Positions 51,196 through 62,800 of a stretch of 64,000 bases of DNA are shown here, piece by piece. Position 1 is the first letter of the stretch, and each line of letters opens with the position of its first letter. The position numbers and the translations under genes are program-made. Source of the stretch: Aulostomus chinensis (Eukaryota; Chordata; Actinopteri; Syngnathiformes; Aulostomidae). The stretch covers positions 21,162,527 to 21,226,526 of the forward strand of contig JBBMOA010000017.1 in NCBI GenBank assembly GCA_037954235.1. The letters are read 5' to 3'. Under the pieces are notes generated by a model that saw only the letters and a list, made by a program, of their open reading frames with translations, had not been told where the DNA came from and searched no databases.

Positions 51196-51796
51196 TAGTT
51201 ACATGTATGTTTTTATATATCTGATGGATTTAATTTATTTAAATCATAGATATTTTGGCTACTCTGTTTTATGTCTCTCAGTCCCAATTTTGTCCTGTGC
51301 CTTTTGAATATGTAGTTGAAGCATGTTTAATAGATCCTTTTCTGTAATACATCCGTGTCACTGGTCTTGTTGAGAGGGTGGAATACTTCTTTAACCGCGC
51401 AGCTCTCAGATATTTTAGGTTCTGATTTACTCACTGAAACATTTCTAATTGGTGACAGCCGCAAACACCGACATTCCAGTGAAGGGCAAATCGACTTAAG
51501 AGTTAATTTGTTGTATATATTTGTATTCCTAATGACAGAGTTCCACAAGAACGCTTGCAAATGTCATCTGGTGTGTCTTGATCGCACCTTTTAACACCAA
51601 TAAAATCTGCCATAAAAAAGTAAAAGCTTTGTTCTAAGTTTTTCAAAAATAGCAATAAAAGTGAGAGTCCACAGTAAAATGGGAAAGGTGGCACATCTGT
51701 ATTAAAATAAGCTTAACAGTAATGGCAACAGGTAAAAGTCCCACAAACGTCTGTAGCGTCATGGCAGTTCTGCATGCTATCCTGGGTTTGTCGCAT
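50808..51796. other. Convergent 3' region of hdac1 and tmem54
   Basis: The hdac1 3' untranslated region runs to the AATAAA at 51599-51604. It includes G-rich (about 50871-50889), T-rich and poly-A (about 51164-51192) tracts. The tmem54 stop is only about 190 bases further on, from the opposite strand, so the two transcripts may overlap at their 3' ends. Confidence 0.6.
51599..51604 (+). terminator. hdac1: Polyadenylation signal of hdac1 (AATAAA)
   Basis: An AATAAA about 790 bases after the hdac1 stop codon; another lies at about 51654. Use of this site is inferred from position. Confidence 0.55.
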
Positions 51797-54606
51797 TCAC
51801 AGCCATTCACTCTGCACTGCTGCTGCAGCACCGCCGTCGTCCAGCAGGTCGTCCTGCTCCGCAGCCTCGGCTTCAGCCTCAGACTCTGGCTGTGCTGCTG
51901 GAGGTGATCTGGGGGTCTCAAACGCTCTCTGGATTCGCACCTGAAAGGTGTGAATTGGAGGTTTAGGATCCCGACAACATTACATGACCTTAAGTTAGCA
52001 TGTCCTTTATTTTCAGTCTGGAGGCCAGTCCACTCAGGCTTGGACTCCTAACTACATGCTAAATATGACAAAGCGAAGCGCGCCATAAACGACACACTGC
52101 AGAACAGAACAGCTGGCGGCGAGCAGCTTACCCTCCTCACCCGGGACAGCCTCTTCCTGCACGGACACAGGTAAAGGAATGACGTGGAGGCAGCGAAGCA
52201 GCGGAAGGAGAACACCATCTCTGCCACGGACATCAGGGTGAGGGGCACCCACAGGATTATTGTGGTGCTCTGGTTCAAATCCCGCCCCCCCCATAAAGAT
52301 AAAATAACAGTTGAGAATTCCACTTCTTTTCTTGCAGTGACGCTGATAGATCATGAACTCACGTAGATTCGAGTGGGGTCAAACGGGCATTCGTATGTGA
52401 TGCTGGAGGACCCGACCGTCTCCTTAGAGAAGTTGCAATGTGTTAACAGGCTCCGCCCCCGATGGACAATGGCAGTCACCATTGAGGCCAACAAGGCCAA
52501 GGTGGAGGCTATTGCCAAAAGACCTGCTAGGAAGCTGAAGACCAGCAGGACCCACTTCTGCAGAAATGACATGAGGACATCCCATAATTACATCACTGCT
52601 AACCAGCTACCAGCCACAATGAAAAGCAGGAACAAGTTCCAACAGGAGCCAGGACATGAGAGCTGGGAGTGCAGGGAGAGGCTGTGCCAGAGCCAGAGAG
52701 GAGCAGCGCTCACCAGAATCCTGCTTTTCTTGTTTTTGGACAAGACAATTGTTATTATTCCAGCAATGATTCCCTGGGGAGCAGAAGACACGTTCAGATC
52801 AAACACAGGTCACTTCTCGGCCCACTAGCGCAGTGTCTGAGGACCCGTAGGTGGCATGATGTCACTACACTTCCTGGTTCTGACCCTGAACTCAATCTGC
52901 GTAGTACGGCTGTGCGAGTTACTGGAATTTAAAGGGCTAGTTCACAAAGAAAGAAAGACAATTCAATTATTATCTGCTTGTGCTTGGTGGAAGGTTGGAT
53001 GAATCTTTTTAGCTCATAAAACACTGTTGGAGTGATGAGGTGAGTGATGACCAATTTTCCAACCTTTACAAACTAACAGAGTTTGCATTCTGTTAGTGTG
53101 AAGTAATCCAAGAGTCCTGAGGCCTCAGGGTGCCAAGTTATTCTTCTACAACCACACTTAAGTCATGTTTTTAGCCTCACCAATACTCATTTTTTGGATG
53201 AAATAACCCCCTTTAAGTGAAATTGCAATATGACGCACTGCAACTTTAAAGTTGCAAGGAGACGAAAAAAGGCAAACTGTGTCAGAATACCCTCTTAAGT
53301 CAAATACTGTCACACTGTTTTCACACTTAAGAAAACCTCTGTGTGATGGAGATCCCCTGTCATCTTTTATCCCTGACTGCTTTGATCACCTGGATAACAT
53401 CAAAGCCATCCACCTGCCTGCCTCCTCAGACCCCGGACTTTCAGCACTGCAGAATTTATGATTCACAGGTACAAGTTCAAACAATACAGTAAAAATAAGA
53501 TGTCATTCTTCCTCTGTCTGAATCTAACACACACATCTTCTTCATGCCTGCGTGAGCTGGGTGACATCCCTGTGCACCACTTACTACTAAGCCTGCCACA
53601 ATGGCGATGACATTGGCGATGGCGTACACCATGATGCGGGCAGTAGCGTCGAGGTTGATGTGCCGGAGCACAGCGCCGTGCACCAGTGCTCCGAGAAGGA
53701 AGTTAACATGGCCCACGAGCACCAGCGCCAAGCCCATCTTCATCAGGGTTTTGTTGTCCTTGAGGCTGGCGCAGCATACTCCTACGTGTGCAAATATAGG
53801 AATAAACGTTCTTACTAGTAGTACCAGTATTTGTTGACAGGAATCAGCATGAAAGGTTGTAAAGTGAGAGTTGAAAACACTTGTAGATTCAGAGGGAAGT
53901 GGGTTCATGACAACAAGGCAGTTCCCGCGACCCCCCGCCGCTGTGCTCGCTCATCACCTCTGCTGCTAAATGGTGCAGCTATGGTGACATTTTTGTTTTG
54001 GTCTTTTCCTCTGAGGACATATGAGCCAGGCACCCACCCGTGGAGTGGGCTAACACCCCCTCCGCAACTAAAAAGAACAATGGTTTTGGGTGGGGTGTAC
54101 AAGCATTCTGGCCTGGGGGGGTCAGACAGCTCCCTCCTGTAGGTGGCTGCTGTGTAGAAACTCGCACTGTTTTTGGTCATAATATTTTCAGCCTGTTGTT
54201 TGCTGCCGCTCAAGTTGTCACATCCAGAAACTGCAAAACCCTCTGAGAGTTGACCACACCGACTCGACCTCACACTCCATTTCTCACCTGTTTTCTGATC
54301 GTTAACCACCATGTCGGACGACATACTTTTATTCATTCACTTCTTCACACCAGTGATGGATCAGCTCATGAAGTCTTTTCCTGTGCTGCCCAAAAATGTC
54401 CAAATAAAGTTTCTAAACAAAAGTAACTAATCAAAATCTTTTTTTTAATTTAAAAATAGTATCATGTAAGTGAAACACAAACAGCGGGGAAAATTTTCAC
54501 GATGGGTGCTGAGACCACGCCTAAAGCCCAAAGCACGCAACATGCCTGAGCAGCCCGCCAGTGAAGAGACGTGGAAGTAAAGGGTGAACTTACCTAAATT
54601 CGCCAT
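51797..54606 (-). CDS. tmem54: Transmembrane protein 54 (four-span membrane protein)
   Basis: Exons: 54594-54606, 53585-53781, 52714-52773, 52363-52557, 52132-52269, 51797-51940; they join in frame to 247 residues plus stop. The first coding exon has only 13 bases (MANL plus one base). Similarity to human TMEM54 (about 222 residues, from memory) is seen in MKMGLALVLVGHVNFLLGALVHGAVLRHI, in GIITIVLSK, and in YECPFDPTRIY followed by a TILW...AEMVFSFRC helix. Four hydrophobic segments lie at about 16-37, 50-85, 93-120 and 160-182, with basic CRKRLSRVRR after the last. The C-terminus is acidic (EAEAEAAEQDDLLDD), so it is probably cytosolic. No signal peptide is seen. Function is unknown; the layout resembles MS4A/TMEM-type tetraspan proteins. 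Human TMEM54 is also in the 1p35 LCK-HDAC1 region. Confidence 0.85.
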
Positions 54607-54977
54607 GATGGAGGTTCTCTACTCGTACATCATGTTGGAGGAAAAGTTGTTTTCATGTCATTTCTTTCAGTTTTTCCCCCCCTCTCTCCTGCTGTCTTCC
54701 TCAGCTGCCGCTCACCTGAGGACAGACAGGCGCTTCCGACCGCCTACCTGAGTTTAAGCTCCGCCCACTCATCGACCACTATCTGTTAGAAAAAAAAATG
54801 ACAGGGAGAGAGAGAGAGAGAGAGAGAGAAATAATCGAAAAGGAGAGGTGTATATTCACGATGGTTCCCCACATCAGTTTTGGTCAATGATTTACATTAG
54901 ATTTTTAATCTTAAAACATCCTGTGTTTGTTCACGGCAAAATAATCTCAATTATAATCTACAAAATTCAACAATGCA

Positions 54978-54979
<2 letters not shown>

Positions 54980-55045
<66 letters not shown>

Positions 55046-55066
55046 CTTATCTATCTATCTATCTAT
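54980..55066. repeat. (ATCT)n tetranucleotide microsatellite
   Basis: About 22 tandem ATCT units with one changed unit (ACTT) toward the right end. The plus-strand SIYL-repeat frame through it is an artefact. Confidence 0.95.
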
Positions 55067-55297
55067 GTGATATAAATGTTTACATATATAAATGCACTGC
55101 TACACTGCTCAATATGTATGGTAACATACGTATATATTTTTTCTTTCGAAACAGTGCTATGTCTAAATGTGTGACTTGATCTCCACATACATAACACGAT
55201 ACCCAATCATGTTCATAGTATTAGATATTATATAGATATATAGATATATGTAGACATTAGAATATCTCAGTCCTGGTCAATATATACATACACATAC

Positions 55298-55567
55298 TCC
55301 AGCTTCCTCCCACAGTCCAAAGACAGGAGAGAAAGAGGGGACGAGTTTAATCCAGACTCTAAATTGACTGTAGGTGTGAATGTGAGAGCCAATGGTTGTC
55401 TGTCTGTCTGTCTCTATGTGTTGGCCTTGTGATGGACTGGTGACCCGTCCAGGGTGAACCCCGCCTCTAGCCTGAAGGCTGCTGGGATAGGCTCCAGCCC
55501 CCACACCCCACCCTTAACAGGATAAGCGGAAGAGAATGGATGGATGGATGGATGGATGGATGGATGG
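55298..55567 (+). mobile_element. Short retroposon copy E (5'-truncated)
   Basis: Begins inside the family at CTCCAGCTTCCTCCCACAGT and ends in six or seven GGAT units. The 80 bases that follow match the corresponding flank of copy D at 42632-42714. Confidence 0.8.
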
Positions 55568-56374
55568 AATGCAGAAAAAACACCATTTATTTAGCTACAA
55601 ACTAATAGCAACATATGGCTAACAACAGCTGCAGAAAAAGCAACAGTTTATGAGCTGGCACAACATTCACTATGTGAGCTGCTCCGACTGAAAAAGTTGG
55701 CAGGCCTTGTCATTGGTACACAATCCCATTTTACCACAAACCTGCCGTGTCACCAGGTGTTTTCTGCTTTATTAAAGCACTAAAGGGGGAGGAGCTTAGC
55801 CATGTGCAATATTACCAAAAGGACACGTGTTAGCAAAGCCGATAAGATTGTCCCCCTCTGTAAATAATGATTAGATATTCTTCAGCAGTAACAAAAATGG
55901 TGGGAGTTTAGCCCTGGCAAGCCTGCTGTTACTGACTGTAACGGTCTGAATGTTCCATGATTTTATGCATTCTATTTGACAAGATTCAGTTTACATAAAA
56001 GAGAAGTTGGTGAATTAATAAAAAAACAACATAATTAATGCACATGCAAAGATTTCCTGTTTTTATAAACTACGGGATGTTAGAAAGGAGATCATATCAT
56101 AGCCAATGGAGGAATATGAATCACCTTGTGATGTCAGGAGAATCTGAATCTGATAGAAAACCTAATTATCTTATTTTTGTTTTGTTTCCAATTAAATACC
56201 AAATTTTTATCAGTAATATTTTACTATACCAGCCTCTCTGCCTGTTTAAGTGCGGCGTAAATGCGTGTCATTCGCTTGATGAGCAACACCTGTGGCCCCC
56301 ACTGCTGCACCTTATTAATGGCACGCGTGTGTTAGCACGCTAATCAGAGTGGTGGGTCCACTTTGAACTCTGCA

Positions 56375-58861
56375 ATGTGGAAGCGTGAGATATTCCTGTA
56401 CATCCTTATTGGATGCTTCATTTGTGTTCAGTCATTCATGGAGGATCAGGATGATCTATTTTTCCATGATCCTCCAGGATTTTTTCAAGAAATCCTACCC
56501 TTTCCTTTTGAAAGAGATCTTGCTTTCCCTCCACACGACTCTTTCTTCAGCTCCTGGCGGATCCCTGACTTTCCCAAATTTCCTGCGATGCCTCTGATGA
56601 TACCCAATGTTCAGGTGTATTGTGATGACTCTCGGCTAACGCTGCTGGTTGACAAGCAGTTCCATGGTGTCACTCTGACTGGTGATGAGCTCCAGCTAGG
56701 TGATGGCTGCTTTAGCAACAAAGAGCTACCCAATCAGTTTGTCTTCTCTTATAGCTTTGGTCAGTGTGGAACTGCTCATGGGGTGAGTTTACATCATTCC
56801 TGTGTCACTTGCACCAGGTTGAATGGATTTCCTTGACGTACGCTGTCTTTGCAGATGCACAATGGCTTTGAGGTGTTCTCCAACAGTCTCTACCTAAACC
56901 TCAGAAAACCCCTCTTTAGCTGGTGGCAGCCTCCTTACACGGTACAAATCTCCTGCATGCCCAAGAGGTGAGTTTATGGAAATTCTGTCTGCGAGCAGTG
57001 ACCAAAAAAGACAAACCTGAAATAAATGCCTTCCAGGTCAGAAGAGAATTTGACTGTCCCAACAGAACTTCCTGTGACTGGGAGGAGCTTCAGTCTGAAA
57101 GCCATGAACTGTGAGTACAAGTCTAGCTGCTGCGGTGAGGTGTATCTTTTGTGGACTCAAACACGTGCTGTCGTGTAGCGTTATCAACCAACATCTACAA
57201 GAGAGGCCAAGTCATCAACTTCCAGGCGTCTGCTAGAACCAGGCCTGATGAGCAGCTCTTCATCCAGTCCTGCTTTGTCTCTGCGTCTCCGGAGCCTCAC
57301 ACCAGACCTCGGCACGCGGTCATCATGAACAAAGGGTGAGCAGCGTCTTGAGATTCACCTCCATCTTAAGTGCAACTCCCATTAAAGCAGCGTTGCCCTC
57401 CACCAGGTGCACGGCCCCTCTCGGTTCTCCTCATGCTGTCATACAGTTCATCAATACCAGAACCACAGATGTCGTCAACTTTGCTCTGAACACTACTTAT
57501 CTAATTTCAGAGGTGAGTTTACAGAGTAACTTCCCTGTGGTGTTCAGCCTCAATGACCTTTCATCTCCTACAGATGTATATCCACTGCAGTGTGGTCATC
57601 TCGAACCAGGGGTCAACTAGTGGCTCTAAATCCTGCAATTACAATGTGGTCGAGTCAAGGTATGTAGTTCGTTTTTTTTTTTTTTTTTTTTTTTTTTTTT
57701 CTGCCTTTTGACGTGGAGGGGGTTATGGGCTCTAGATGCCCATTTCAGGCACTACCTGGGTGAGGCATTGCTTTAATAACGCTTGTATTTCAGATGGGAG
57801 GAGCTGAGTGGAAATGCAGAAGTGTGCAGCTGTTGTAGCTCCAGGTGTAAAGGCCTGTCAGTCAAGCGCTTCCCTGAAGGTCAGTGCTCTGTAAATTGAC
57901 TCCTGATTTCTAGCGTAACTCACTACAAAGTGTCATTTCAGATGCCAAGTCCATCGTTAGCGCCGGCCCCTTCATCATTGTGGACAAAGGCGTTGTGGGT
58001 CCCGCACCCTCGGAGCCCTCCAGCGATCTGTTCACCCTCTCCATGCAGTCTGACGCTGCAGCGCCTGAAGATGTGATTGTTTCTGGAGCTTCTCTCTACG
58101 GCAAGACTCGTAAACTTCAGTGGTTGTCGCCCCCTCAGGGTGTCGTGATGGTGAGTCAGAACCCAGTTACCAGACTGACACTCTGGCTACCTGGACAGGA
58201 GGAGGACACTGGACATGGTGAAGATGTTGCTTCACACTTGTCAGCTGACTTGGAGCCAAGCAAAATTGTATCCAATTACCTCCCAACCTCAGATCAGGAG
58301 TCTGAGCAAAGCACGCTAAACGAGATCAGACATCCAAGCGCACCTGAACCTGGATATGAAGCTCCCCTGTGGGACCTGAAATTCATCAAACTGGTTAATC
58401 GCTGGCCGATTCCCTCGCTGCTGGACAAAGTTGCAGCAGAGCAACCATTAAGTGGCTGTTTCAGAGGTTCTGAGATGCCTGGAGCAGAAGTTGACAGCTT
58501 GCTGCCAGTTGAGCTGGACAATGATCTGGACCAAATGAATGACGAGGCAGACACTGTTTTGGACAAAGTGGACGCAAACGATGCCCAACCAGTTATCCGC
58601 TCCAAACTCCAGTTTTCCAAGAGTGTAGATGGGTCGAAGTCTCTTAGTTATGAGGAGGAAATGGTGAAGCAGGATGGGGGGAAAGTCAGAAGGTCTGGAG
58701 AGGGTGGTACTCAAGGAGGAAAGGAGGCCGGACGGAGGGGCCTGCTTTCAGCTTTCCTGAATTTCTTAAGGTAAACTTGCCACTTTTTTTTTTTTTTGGA
58801 ATGTTTACGCATGACTGGCTAAACTTCTTGTCATTACAGGAAGCTGGACCAAGCTGAATAA
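56375..58861 (+). CDS. Zona pellucida-domain egg-coat protein, ZP3 (ZPC) type
   Basis: Exons: 56375-56782, 56855-56967, 57037-57110, 57179-57335, 57407-57512, 57574-57659, 57794-57879, 57942-58770, 58840-58861; 626 residues. The ATG at 56375 opens a signal peptide (KREIFLYILIGCFICVQS). A ZP module follows (about 76-345): VQVYCDDSRLTLLVD and FSYSFGQCGT in ZP-N; FSLKAMN, FIQSCFVSAS, INTRTTDVVNFAL, MYIHCSVVIS and the ZP3-type CSCCSSRC cluster in ZP-C. Such proteins polymerise into the fish egg envelope (chorion) or related matrices. The C-terminal part (about 350-626, mostly exon 8) is acidic and serine-rich. It lacks the transmembrane segment of mammalian ZP3, as usual in fish; VRRSG near the end is a possible processing site. 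Which fish ZP3 paralogue this is (zp3-like or zpcx) is undecided. AATAAA and ATTAAA signals follow the stop. Confidence 0.82.
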
Positions 58862-59457
58862 ACTTCATGGATGCATTAAAATACACAGAATGAATAAACA
58901 TGAGCAATAATGAACATGATTCCTTTGCATCTTGACTTTTATTAACCCGACGCTGCTGGCGGTCTACCTGCTGGCGGTTGCATGTTCAAACATGGCCCTC
59001 CTGATAAAATGGCGCACTTAAACCCAGGTCTTCATGGTTTTAAGTGGGAAGATTAACAAAAGGAGTGAAAACACACTTAAAATTCTTTATTCAAAATTAA
59101 TCTGCAGTGAATTTTCTATGGGGGAGGGAGTCAAAAATTAGCATTTCATAAGTGGTGGTAAAGGAAGTGGCTTTTGCTAAATCATGCCTCCATCTTCACA
59201 CTGTAACTGAGGAAAATGAAACAGTCCCGCTTGAAAATGTCCTGTCCTCCAGGTTAAACTCATGCGTGAGTCTCCTGCTCTGGATGGTTCTCCTCGTCTC
59301 CCATCCAGATGTCGCTGTGGGGAGCTGGGCTGTGTAGTTGGGACACCAGTGTGCGCTCTCCCTTTTACACCGCATGCTCAGTGTGCTTTTTTTTCTTTTT
59401 TTTTTTTTCCTCTCCTAAGTTTGACCCTGGCCACTATTTCCTCCTCACCGCACTGTC

Positions 59458-59463
59458 TATAAA
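59458..59463 (+). promoter_or_regulatory. pabpc4: TATA box of pabpc4
   Basis: TATAAA in the context TCTATAAAGT, 391 bases before the ATG. Transcription would start near 59490 and give a leader of about 365 bases, which would include the A-rich tract. Inferred from sequence. Confidence 0.55.
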
Positions 59464-59544
59464 GTGCCCATGCTTTCCTCATGCAGTCTCTTTCCCCGGC
59501 CACAAAACCACCGTGAGTGTCCAACTCACTGTTCTTGAAAAACT

Positions 59545-59662
59545 TATATAAAAATACATAAAAAATATAAAATAAGAAAACATCAACAAAAACAATCTTA
59601 TAATTAAAGAAATACGTTTTTAAAAAAATAGCAAAATCTAAAAAAAAAAAAGAAAAAAAGAG
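59545..59662 (+). promoter_or_regulatory. pabpc4: A-rich tract in the predicted pabpc4 5' leader (putative autoregulatory sequence)
   Basis: About 118 bases composed mostly of A runs broken by single T, C or G, ending AAAATCTAAAAAAAAAAAG. Mammalian PABPC1 mRNA is known to carry such an A-rich 5' leader, through which PABP binds its own message and represses translation. The position, soon after the predicted start site, matches. The role here is inferred from that precedent. Confidence 0.6.
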
Positions 59663-59853
59663 GCCTCGGGTCTTCAAAGGAAGAAATACTTTTTTTTGAG
59701 GAAACTAAATCGGCTTCATTTGGAGAGGCTTGACGTGCAGCTCGGACCCTCACCACTCTCCATATCGACACTTTTTTCTGGCTTTTATTTTAATTTTAAT
59801 TTTTTTTTTTTTGAGGGAAGTTTTTCTTTCATTCCTATTGTGAAGTCCGAGAT

Positions 59854-62800
59854 ATGAACACTGCAGCGACGGGGAGTTATCCGATGGCTTCTCTCTACGT
59901 TGGCGACCTGCACCCCGACATCACCGAGGCTATGCTGTATGAGAAATTCAGCCCAGCCGGACCCGTGCTCTCCATTCGGGTATGCCGAGACATGATCACC
60001 CGGCGATCTCTCGGATACGCTTACGTGAACTTCTCCCAGCCTGCTGATGGTAAGATTTGACACATGTATGCAGTTATAGTGCGTGTTATAACCTCCTGGT
60101 ATTGCATGCGGCTTTAAGAGGCGCACGCACACTCAAACGCACACACACGCACATACACGCATCCTCCAGATATTGACATTGTCACACATGGTTTCAATGT
60201 CAGCGCTGAAACACTGCTAACACTGACGCTGCATTGTCTTTGTCTATCAATAGATGTTGCGGCTCACATCATCTCAGGGAAGTCTTTACACCGGCTGGAG
60301 CAGCCGTTTGACCCACATAAGCGTTCATGGCCCACTTCTTCTCCAGCTCATATAATTCAGTCCTAAAACACTCACCACATGTCGGGTTTAATTTCGCACC
60401 ACTCTGGTTTATGTCCCTCAATTACGGCCATGCTTTTAGCAACAGCATGTGCAATATTTGGTTTTATTCAACCCAAAATAACACACTGGGCTCTTATTTG
60501 AAGAGCCCTTGAGCATTTTCCCCATTCGCCTCAGCTGTTATATCCATTAAAAGCTAGAACAGGAAGAAGCATCTCAGCATGACCGGTGTTTAAAAATGTA
60601 TATTTGGAGTAGTATTACAGATTTTATTCTATTTGTTTTTAATTCCATTTAATTCCATTTTTATTTTATTTTTTATTTTATTTTAAGATGAGTCATAGTT
60701 GGTTCATCGTGGCCATGGCAGAGTCTTGGTGCTTGTCACTGTTGTAAGACGTGATGCAAATATTCATTATTCAAAAATGTAAATACAGATGTAGAAGGTC
60801 TTGTCCAGACTGCAGCCCAAATCAACTCTTTCTGACATATCCAGATTGTATCCAGACTGAACCAGACAGTGTGTACAGCCAAAAAAAAACAAACAAAAAA
60901 AACAACAAAAAAACCAACCCACATGAAATCTGACTTTTTCAAATCTGACACAAATCACATGAGGAGTTGGTTTGAATTCTGATATGAATATGAGTTCTAC
61001 AAATGCGTGTAAGTCTAAACACTCAAATCATGTTTCAGTAGTCTTTTGACTCACTCTTAACCTGTTTCGCTGTGAATTTGGCAGCCTTATAATGTCATCG
61101 TTTGCAAATAACAGTGTGGACAGAAAATGATGTGGTTTCATCTGATTTTAATAATAAATCAGTTTCGCCAGCACCCTCCCTCAGACTGTACGCAAAACTG
61201 ATTTCCATGGAGAAATTGGTAACAAATGACTCCAAAGACTCTCAAATCCTTTTTGAGCATCCAGACGAAGCCGCGTTTGCTGAAATCTGATCTGAATCAG
61301 ATTCCAAACCATATTCAAATGTGGTTTGAGTGTGTAAAAACCAGATTTCATGTGTTTTTTCAACTGCCCAGACAGTCTGGATACAGCAGAAATCTGATTT
61401 AAGCTGGCTGAACAAAGCCTAGATGTGTTTTTCCCCGACAGTTAATGGTACCGAAGCACTGAGCAGCTGTGGCAGGTGTTGTGTGGTCGTCTCTGGTCAT
61501 TCTGTTTACATAGTGTTTCACCTCCTGCATTAATGTTAAACACCTGCTACAACTTATCTGAGTTTTGAGTCGGGTACCAAGCCCAGCGTAAGGAAAGGTT
61601 ACAACTGGCTTGCCTCCAGAAGTGACGTATCATTTGCTTGAGTAACCGTAAGACGAGCCACAACTGAGAAGACACCATTTGTTGTTGGAGATGTAGATAT
61701 GGGGGATGGGAGCCGGTATTTAAATGGAGCCCTAGCACGTGCCTGCAGTGAGGCAGCATGCTGCTTTTACAGCTTTTGAAAAATGATTATTTAACGTGTT
61801 CAGGGGATTTCATGGAAAGCAGAGCTGCACTGGAGGCCATGTGTGCTCAGGTCCAGATGTATGTGTAAACACTCATCCGAGCATTCTTGTTGAATGTGTC
61901 TCTCCCCATCAATGGTAGAGAATTCTCCACTCACACTCCATGCCAGCACATACCTCTCAGGACCCCTCTCTAAATATAGAACATCTTTCTGAGTAGCCCA
62001 AAATGTGCCTGTGCTATAATAACTTAATAGAATTGACGAGAGACAAAGAGGAGACACTTCACATTTTATTCTACTGACTGTTCCACAGCAGCGTGCGCTA
62101 TTCCAAATCATACCAGCTAACACGTGAGGAATTGCTGTGTATTTCATCTGTGATTTTACCTTTTTTTTAAAGCCAAGATTCCCTCTGTGAAACCTCTAGA
62201 AGTCCACGTTTGACAACCATCACACACCTCCTCTGAGCACACGGGTTGCGAAGTACAATTGCAAGCCAAACTGCTGATGCCAGCAGACGCAAGGCAGCTC
62301 TATTTTGTTTACCAGACACTTTTAGCTGGACAGCCTGGCCTGTGTGTTCTACTGTGAAGAGACTGAACAAAAGCATGTTTGGCCCGTGTACCCACATGGA
62401 TATAAGAGCATAACCTATATGAGAGTTTGAAGCTTCAGACGGAGTATAAATTTAACCTTGCTAACCTTAAAGGCTAAAGAATGATTTGAAAAAGGAAAAA
62501 AAGAACAAACAAAAAAAAAAAACCCTGCAAACACGTGACTTCCCCACGCTACAGTCTGAGCCTGTTTGTGTTATCTGAGGGCCCACTGTGCTGCTACTGC
62601 AGGGTGATGGGGCCCTACAGCATGTGGTGAGTCAGAGAGGTGGGACATGTGTTCCCAGCTGTCCCAGCTGCTCCCGAGACAGCGCGGCAACCACATGGTC
62701 TCCTGCAGTATCTTAACCATGTTGCGTGCTGATGGTCTCCTTATTGTGAGCACACTGCTTCTGAGCGTAGATTGTTTTAATAGCTTATTGTTATTCACTT

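Larger units (their letters stand above)
54607..56374. other. Intergenic region between tmem54 and the ZP gene
   Basis: It holds a GA repeat (54805-54829), a long ATCT microsatellite and a truncated retroposon copy with a conserved flank. No coding sequence is recognisable. The ZP gene promoter should be in the last few hundred bases; no clear TATA box was seen. Confidence 0.5.
58862..59853. other. Spacer with ZP gene polyadenylation signals and pabpc4 promoter/5' UTR
   Basis: Polyadenylation signals for the ZP gene lie at about 58856-58910 (AATAAA overlapping the stop, ATTAAA, and AATAAA again). The right half is the pabpc4 promoter and leader, described separately. Confidence 0.6.

Noticed and set aside
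54848..55179. SIYL repeat frames; also considered as a CRISPR-like array
   Set aside because: Pure ATCT microsatellite; there are no spacers, and the context is vertebrate.
56363..56374. Upstream non-ATG start for the ZP protein
   Set aside because: The four extra codons start at TTG; the ATG at 56375 directly gives a good signal peptide.
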